Source: Elymus sibiricus (lineage: Eukaryota > Streptophyta > Magnoliopsida > Poales > Poaceae). Taken from it: DNA of 64,000 nucleotides. Below are positions 58,158 through 64,000 of the stretch, in pieces. Position 1 is the first letter of the stretch; each line of letters begins with the position of its first letter. The notes under the pieces are model-generated. The model saw nothing but the letters and a program-made list of their open reading frames with translations. It searched no databases and was not told the DNA's origin. The stretch is taken from contig CM077665.1 in the NCBI GenBank assembly GCA_039707655.1, positions 288,552,205-288,616,204 of the forward strand, written 5' to 3'. The translations under genes and the position numbers were made by a program.

Positions 58158-60453
58158 TTACCAATGAGGGATTTGTGACTCCTTGAACCATTGCATGAGG
58201 TTGGAGTTGATCGCATTAGTTCTTGCCAATAATGATTGTGAGTGAATTTTGTTGGCGGAGTCATCCATCAAGAACTTGTCTAGTTCTTCTTCTTGGGGAG
58301 CCACATCAACCTGATGGGGATCCTTGGAGTTGAAGTAGCACTTGATGAAGTAGAGCTTGTAGTAGCTTTGGGAACTCACTTTACTATGTCTTGTGATTCT
58401 TCTTCGATTGAGTCAATCTCCTCTTGAAGCTTGTCTTTTCCCTTGAGCTTGTGGTCTTGTGGTGGAAGATCATCTTGAGATTTTTTTCCCTTAGAGAGAG
58501 TAGGATCATACTTCTCCTTTTGGGGAACAAACTTCATCTTGGGGTATTGACCTTGTTCCCATTCAACTCTATTGGCATTGAACTTTCATTCATAACCAAT
58601 ACCTTGGCTCTTCCGGTGCCATCCTTGCTTGCGCACAATCTCCTCAAATTGCTTACTTCCGGCAGGAATCTTGTAGACACCTTTTTCTATAATTCCTTTC
58701 AATAAATCATTTTCTTGCTCAAGTGTAACTTGGCTAAGAGGATCACTAGTGGAATCAATATAAGTACTAGGAACAACATCATTGGGTTTATAATTAGTGT
58801 TGTTGTTGCTAGATGAAGAACCATTCTTGCCTTTGTTACTAGTTTGCTTAGATTTAACTTGTGGCACAAATGTAGACAAGAGTAATCATTTGGAAAGATA
58901 AGAAGAACTCTTCTTTCGAAGATTGTCATTGATAGCTTTAAGAAACTCATGCTCTTGCTCTAAATTTAGCTTCTCGAAGCGTAGCTTCTTATGAGTTCTT
59001 CAAAGTTCTCTATGATCTTCTTGAGTAGATGCATGAGCTAACTTAAGAGTGTTTAGTTCTTTAGTTAGACGCTCAATCTACTTCTTATCATCATCGCACG
59101 ACTTATCTTGACTAGCATGATTATTATCAAGTTCATTTTGACTAACATCACTAGTTTTATCAAAGAGCAAGTCATCATCTCCTAGTAAGTCATCCTCATC
59201 ACTATTAAAGTTAATGTATTCGGGGTGTGATACCTTGGGGACTTTAGCCATGAAGCAACTTCGACTTCCTTCATTTGGCGAGTCAAATATATCATAGGAA
59301 TTGGAGGATATGAGTGCTAGTCCAGCAACACCTTCATCTTGACTATTGTCGGAGTTGGAGTGGTAGCTTCTCTCGAATTGGTTGTCGGAATCGTAGCTGG
59401 AAACCCATTCACCAAGATGAGCTTGATGTCTTCTTCTTGTGTAACTCTTGGTGTATCTGTCCTTCTTCTCCGAGTCATTTCTTCTCCAGGAAGGTCTTTG
59501 TTCATAGCAATCTTATCTACTCCTCCTCTCTCTATGAGGTGATTCATCTCTTGCGCTTCTTCTTCTAGGTGACTCTTCTCTTATCTTGTGGGAGGCCGTG
59601 CACTCATTGGAAAAGTTTCCAGGTCTTCCACAATTGTAGCAATTTCGGACATGACTAGAAGAACGCTTTCCTTCATATCTTGAGTTGGAGCTTCTCTCTT
59701 TGCCTCCATTCTTGTAGAATTTGTTGAACTTCTTGACCATGAGGTTTATCTCTTCATTGGTAACAAGGTTGTCACTAGAGGTAGCGGGTGTCACTTGTAG
59801 CTTTGTATGGACCGCTTGACTTGGTGTGGAGCTCTTCCTTGTCCTTGAGTGACATTTCATGAGCAACAATCGTTCCAATGACTTCCGAGGGCTTGAGATC
59901 TTTGTAGTTTGGCATCATTTGGATCAATGTGCACACGGTGTCTTACTTTCCATCCAAGCCTCTAAGAATTTTCTTGATGATGAATTTGTCGGTCATCTCT
60001 TCACTTCCTGAGCCGGCAATCTCATTTATGATGAGAGCAAGCCTAGATTATATTTCAGCGACTCTTTCACCATCCTTCATCTTGAACTTGTCAAGTTGAC
60101 TTTATAGCACAACCAACTTAGATTCCCTGACCGATTTGGTTCCTTAGTTCATATCAACCAAAGTATCCCAAATTTCCTTTGCATTCTCAAGATGGCTTAT
60201 CTTGTTGAACTCTTCGGGGCATAGGCAGTTAAATAGAATATCGCATGCTTGAGCGTTGTATTGCAACATCTTCAATTCTTCCCCGGTCCCTTCCATCACC
60301 AAATAATTCACCCTGCAATCCAACACGAACAACAGCCCAAATGGCAGGGTTATGACCAAGAATATGCATTTTCATCTTATGCTTCCAACTAGCAAAGTTT
60401 GTACCATCAAAATATGGAACTCTACGATGATAATTTCCCTCACTAGACACCAT
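58158..60453 (-). pseudogene. Element D copia-type gag, frame-broken
   Basis: Starts MVSSEGNYHRRVPYFDGTNF at 60453, a copia gag N-terminus (FASWKHKMKMHILG). A frameshift moves to KMLQYNAQACDILFNCLCPEEF (60144-60359). Further stops follow. At 59513-59878 lies a nucleic-acid-binding zinc knuckle, CYNCGRPGNFSNEC, where Asn sits in the place of the usual His. Downstream is SQVTLEQENDLLKGIIEKGV (58586-58879), a coiled-coil-like tail. Gag would form particles around element RNA. This copy is dead. Confidence 0.85.
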
Positions 60454-60492
60454 ACTATCCTAGGTTGTGAAACCAATGCAATGGAGACCAAA

Positions 60493-60504
60493 GCTCTCAT
60501 ACCA
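60493..60504 (-). promoter_or_regulatory. Primer binding site of element D, one mismatch
   Basis: The minus strand reads TGGTATGAGAGC two bases after the LTR end CCTACA. The methionyl-tRNA type PBS is TGGTATCAGAGC. Confidence 0.75.
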
Positions 60505-60506
60505 CT

Positions 60507-61985
60507 TGTAGGATCCAAAGTATGTCTAGAGGAGGGGTGATTAGACTACTTGACCAAATAAAAGTCCAGCCTTTTCAAAATATTAAAGGTTGGAAATTTT
60601 AAGAAATTATATCAAGTCAAGAAAACCCTACACATGCAAGTCTAAGAGCATGGAAAGTAAAGACATGCACATATAAGTAGAGGCTAGGGATAGGAAGATC
60701 AAACGCAATGGGGACTCGAAGATTTTTTTTCCCGTGGTTCCGATAGGGGGTGCTATCGTATGTCCAAGTTGATGGAGACTTCAACCCACAGAGGGTAGCG
60801 GTCGCGCGAGTCCACGAAGGATCCACAAAGTAGCAACCTCGTCTATTCCATCACGGCTTGCGTCCACAAAGGACAAGCCTCACTCAAGGTAGATCTACAT
60901 CAAGTAAGCGATCTCCTCGGCCTTACAAACTTCTTGGTTCAACTCCACACGAAGTCGGATGCTCGCAAGAGACACCTAACCAATCTAGGAGACACCACTC
61001 TCCAAAAGGTAATGTGGTATGGATGATGAACTCCTTGCTCTTGTGCTTCAAAAGATAGTCTCCTCAACACTCAGTCACTCTCTCACAGATTTGGCTTGGT
61101 AGAAGAGGTTGATTGGGTGGACAACAACTTGGGGAAGCTAGAAATCAAGATTCATATGGTTGGAGTGGAAGATCTTGATCTCAACACATGAGTAGGTGGT
61201 TCTCTCCCAGAAAATGGATGGGGCAAGTGCTAGCTTGTTCTGAGTGCTCTCTCTATGAATGAGAGGGAGGTGGAGGGGTATATATGGGCTTCTCCAAAAA
61301 TCCAACCGTTACAACATTATTGCCCAACTCGGTCGAACCGAAGATAAATCTCCATTACACCGAGTACTACAAAAGGCTGCAACTTCCGGCGTTTCGGTGA
61401 GACCGATATATAAAACTCGGTGAGTCCGATTTTGGCTGGCCTAGGTAGTTCCTTGCTTCGGTGGCATCGATTCACAAAACTCGTAAATCCCGATTTTTAG
61501 TAAATTGACACCCGAAGGTTGGTCACTATTTTCAGTTTCACCAAAACTGAACTTGGTGTCACCGAGAGGTTAGGGTTTGGCTCTGGATTGTGTCTAAGGA
61601 ATACTCGGTAGGGTCGAATGTGTAAACTTGGTGGCACCGAATTTTAGGCTTTGGGGTCTGGACAGAATATCTTTGTGGGAGAATTCATGAGGGTTTTTAG
61701 TGGCTAACTCTAAGCACTTGAGCAACCAGATCATCATAGATACCTCATCCCCTTTTAATAGTATTGGCTTTCCTATGGACTCAAATTTGATTTCACACAA
61801 TAATGCAAAATGTAGTGTGTTGAAGCATGGTGCCATTTGATGTTCCATGCATCTAGGGGATCACCTCACAATCCTCTGCCAGTCCATTCATTGAACTCTT
61901 CATGAAATATGCTTGATAGGATCATTAGACCAATGAAATATATGTTGTTATTAATTACCAAAACCACCTAGGGAGAAGTTGTGCA
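60507..61985 (-). repeat. Element D 5' LTR with quasi-palindrome block 3
   Basis: Plus edges TGTAGGATCC and GTTGTGCA, 1479 bases. A TATA box lies near 61279-61288 (rc CCATATATAC). Nine variants of TCGGTNNNACCGA lie at 61320-61640, upstream of the TATA box in element sense, that is in U3. A splice-like or coding role is not supported. Confidence 0.75.
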
Positions 61986-62397
61986 TTCAGATCCGAAGAA
62001 GAACCCGACTTCTAGTGGCCATCTGAGGTGATGCTAGTGGGGTCCGATGCGACCTCCTCCAGATCCATCCCTGGGGCCACTTCGGTCAGGGAGTCTGATC
62101 CGAGGATCAGGTCGGAAGTCGATCTCCGATAGTCCGTGCTCGAATGTTCCTCAGGTTTGATCGTGATCTGTCCCGAACATCTGCGGTGTACTCCAAGCTT
62201 CCAAACATGTCGACCTAGTTCGGAGCGAAGGCGTCGACGCGGCCTACATGGCCGGTGGGGTCGGCGTGCAATACCACACTACCGAAGGCGAAAAGCTGGC
62301 CGGGGATAAAGATGTCGCCGCAACCAATGCTACTACAAACTGGAGACGAGCCATCAATCCTGATGATCACACAGCGGGCTCTCAGTGAAAGCACCAA
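61986..62397 (-). other. Element E leader with PBS
   Basis: On minus it begins TTGGTGCTTTCACTGAGAGC directly after the LTR end ACCGACA, a PBS-like sequence. It continues for about 410 bases into Asp/Ser-rich potential gag leader without a clear start. It is cut by element D at 61986. Confidence 0.55.
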
Positions 62398-62889
62398 TGT
62401 CGGTGTATAAACCGGAAGACCTCGGGTAGGGGGGTCGGAGCTGTGAGATCGGATCGAGGGTAACAAGAGACAGAGAACACGAGGCTTTTACCCCGGTTCG
62501 GGCCCTCTCGATGGCGGTAAAACCCTACGTCATGCTCATGTTGTATTGATGACGTAGCAAGTACAAAGTTGATCTACCTTCAGATCTTAAGTTTGTATTC
62601 TAAGCCCTAGGGATTATGATGTTGTGCATGAGTATCCTCTACGGGGTAAACCCTACGGTTTATATAGGCGCCGTGGGTATCTAGGGTTACATTATGTCGG
62701 TTACCATCCATAGATTATGAGCCGAACGAATCATCCTCTTCCTGGAGTGCACGTCGAGTCTTTTGATAGAATCCGATATGCTCACGTCCCTTCAAGGGGC
62801 CTCCGAAGTCCTTCCCGCAAGGTGGGCCCACACGACAGCCCATGGACTAGACCAGCTCAGCTGGGACACCCTAGTCCAGGACTCCCTCA
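62398..62889 (-). repeat. Element E 5' LTR
   Basis: On minus it runs from TGAGGGAGTCCTGGACTAGG to CACCGACA, 492 bases, with TATA box CCTATATAAACC near 62657-62668. This LTR start is common in Triticeae gypsy elements, but I cannot name the family. Confidence 0.78.
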
Positions 62890-63209
62890 CTCGGGTCTAT
62901 TAAATCATATTGCTAAAAACAAGAATACCTTGCTGCAAATTATTTAAGTTATTTTTACTTTTACTTTTTATTTATCTATCACTATAAGAATTAATCCGTG
63001 CAAGTAACGAGTTCAATGGGATTGACAACCCTCCTGCTTGCAATGGGTGCAAGTGTTTGGTTTTGTGTGTAGGTGCTGACGATGAGAGTTTGTCTTGATT
63101 CTTCTACTAGTTCGGTAAACTTGGTTCTCACAAAGGGAAACAGTTACTGCTACTATATTGCTGCACCCTTCCTCTTCGGGGAAAAACCCAACGCAGCTCA
63201 CAAGTAGCA
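62890..63209 (+). repeat. Element F 5' LTR, 3' portion
   Basis: Plus-oriented. It ends CACAAGTAGCA and is followed by GAAAGAATATCTCGCGCTG, a decayed form of the GAATTTCTG..CCGTTGCC leader seen next to element H's LTR. The upstream LTR part is missing, replaced by element E. Confidence 0.65.
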
Positions 63210-63389
63210 GAAAGAATATCTCGCGCTGTTGTCAGGGAGATATCATCAAATTCTCATCAGGTCCCTTCATACAAACTATCATTCACTTGTTCTACTTTTT
63301 ATTTTCCCTTTTAGTTTTCCTTCTATTTGCTTCTATAATAAATCAAAAACACAAAAAAAATGTTTCTTGTTTTGGTTGAAGTAGCTATC

Positions 63390-63446
63390 ATGTCTGAGTT
63401 TGAGAAAGTTCTTGTCGAAAGTGCTAGTGAAGATAGTGCTAGTTAA
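63390..63446 (+). pseudogene. Element F gag start, early stop
   Basis: ATG opens MSEFEKVLVESASEDSAS and meets TAA after 18 codons. A gag of this opening is common in wheat Athila-like elements. Sequence to about 63930 continues as decayed gag with many stops. Confidence 0.6.
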
Positions 63447-63930
63447 TCTTATGAGGAAAAACCTAATATTTTTATTATAATCATGATCCTCCTGAAAGTC
63501 AAGTCCCTCATGTTTAAATTACCATGTTCTTGAAAACTAAAATCTATCATGTGAGTCATGGTAACATTATTTGAAAGGATGTCATTCAAGAATTTTTTTG
63601 AGTATACGGGAGTTATACCTATCATTAGAGGATCTGTACTTGATAAAACAAATTTATGTGGATGCCATTGCCATGCTTATAGTTAAATTGGAAAGGAAAT
63701 TTGTGCATATCCACCCTTCTTACAAATAATGTTCTTAGGACTCCCTAGCATTCATGATCCAAAAATTTAGAAGATTATGACTATCATCCTTATGCATTAA
63801 TTTGATTACATAATTCAGGAAGCTAGGGAATTTTTTTGCCTTTTATAGAAGAAATTCTGAACATCCTCCAATAGAAGAAATCATTCTGGATAAATACACA
63901 ATGCGTAGATTAGAATCTAATTATTATCAC
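63447..63930 (+). pseudogene. Element F decayed gag continuation
   Basis: AT-rich, with short fragments in shifting frames and no open frame of note. Assigned by continuity with 63390 only. Confidence 0.4.
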
Positions 63931-64000
63931 TAGTCATCAACCCGTGCCCCTGCACAGGCTAGCTACTCTTAGTAATATATGGATATTGAAATTTCAGCAA
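63931..64000. other. Unassigned right edge
   Basis: The sequence changes character at about 63931 (ACTAGTCATCAACCCGTGCC). This may be the terminus of a DNA transposon, but only 70 bases are visible. Confidence 0.3.

Larger units (their letters stand above)
53233..61985 (-). mobile_element. Element D: copia-like non-autonomous element, 5' LTR and gag kept
   Basis: Minus order: 5' LTR (60507-61985), PBS, gag (60453-58158), non-coding quasi-palindrome region, then the charged ORF at 53929. No protease, integrase or reverse transcriptase is found. A 3' LTR is not recognisable. The left limit is uncertain because the ORF at 53233-53929 could belong to another element. Confidence 0.6.

Overview
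The window looks like intergenic heterochromatin of a large grass genome, most likely Triticeae (wheat, Aegilops or barley). I found no host protein-coding gene, rRNA or tRNA that I can support. Almost every base belongs to transposable elements nested inside each other. The best taxonomic clue is two long-LTR, protein-less elements of the Sukkula/LARD type, which were described from barley and its relatives.

Layout. Bases 1-424 are a Ty1/copia reverse-transcriptase fragment (- strand). Bases 425-50108 are one broken Ty3/gypsy element of Tat-like build ('A', - strand), spread out by four insertions. (1) LARD1 (2488-19469) sits in A's antisense gene. It carries a structurally complete gypsy relative 'G' (7405-14922, target duplication ACCCA), which holds an hAT-like derivative, and a Harbinger-like element (16542-17778). 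(2) Element 'H' (23673-31668, target duplication GTAGT) sits in A's gag. (3) A 4.2-kb solo LTR 'J' (31945-36171) also sits in A's gag. (4) LARD2 (37431-50031, duplication CCTGG/CCTAG) sits in A's 5' LTR, which resumes at 50037-50108. A itself lies in 'B' (50109-52125, + strand), B lies in 'C' (52126-52980), and to the right are a copia-like element 'D' (53233-61985, with an unclassified insertion at about 54330-57200), a gypsy 5' end 'E' (61986-62889) and the start of another gypsy element 'F' (62890-63930).

The most interesting component is a gene that A, B and G carry antisense to their own genome, between pol and the 3' LTR. In A and B it begins with a domain resembling 'putative gypsy type transposon' (PF04195). 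In G it is an apparently intact two-exon gene (8791-9653) with TATA box, GT-AG intron, a KKRK motif just after the splice and a coiled coil. In both A and G the unspliced transcript hits a stop codon formed by the intron donor itself. G has no recognisable pol, LARD1 and LARD2 encode no recognisable protein and H has only gag-protease, so most of the structurally complete elements would have needed proteins from other elements.

All family names are from motif recognition and general knowledge. No database search was run.
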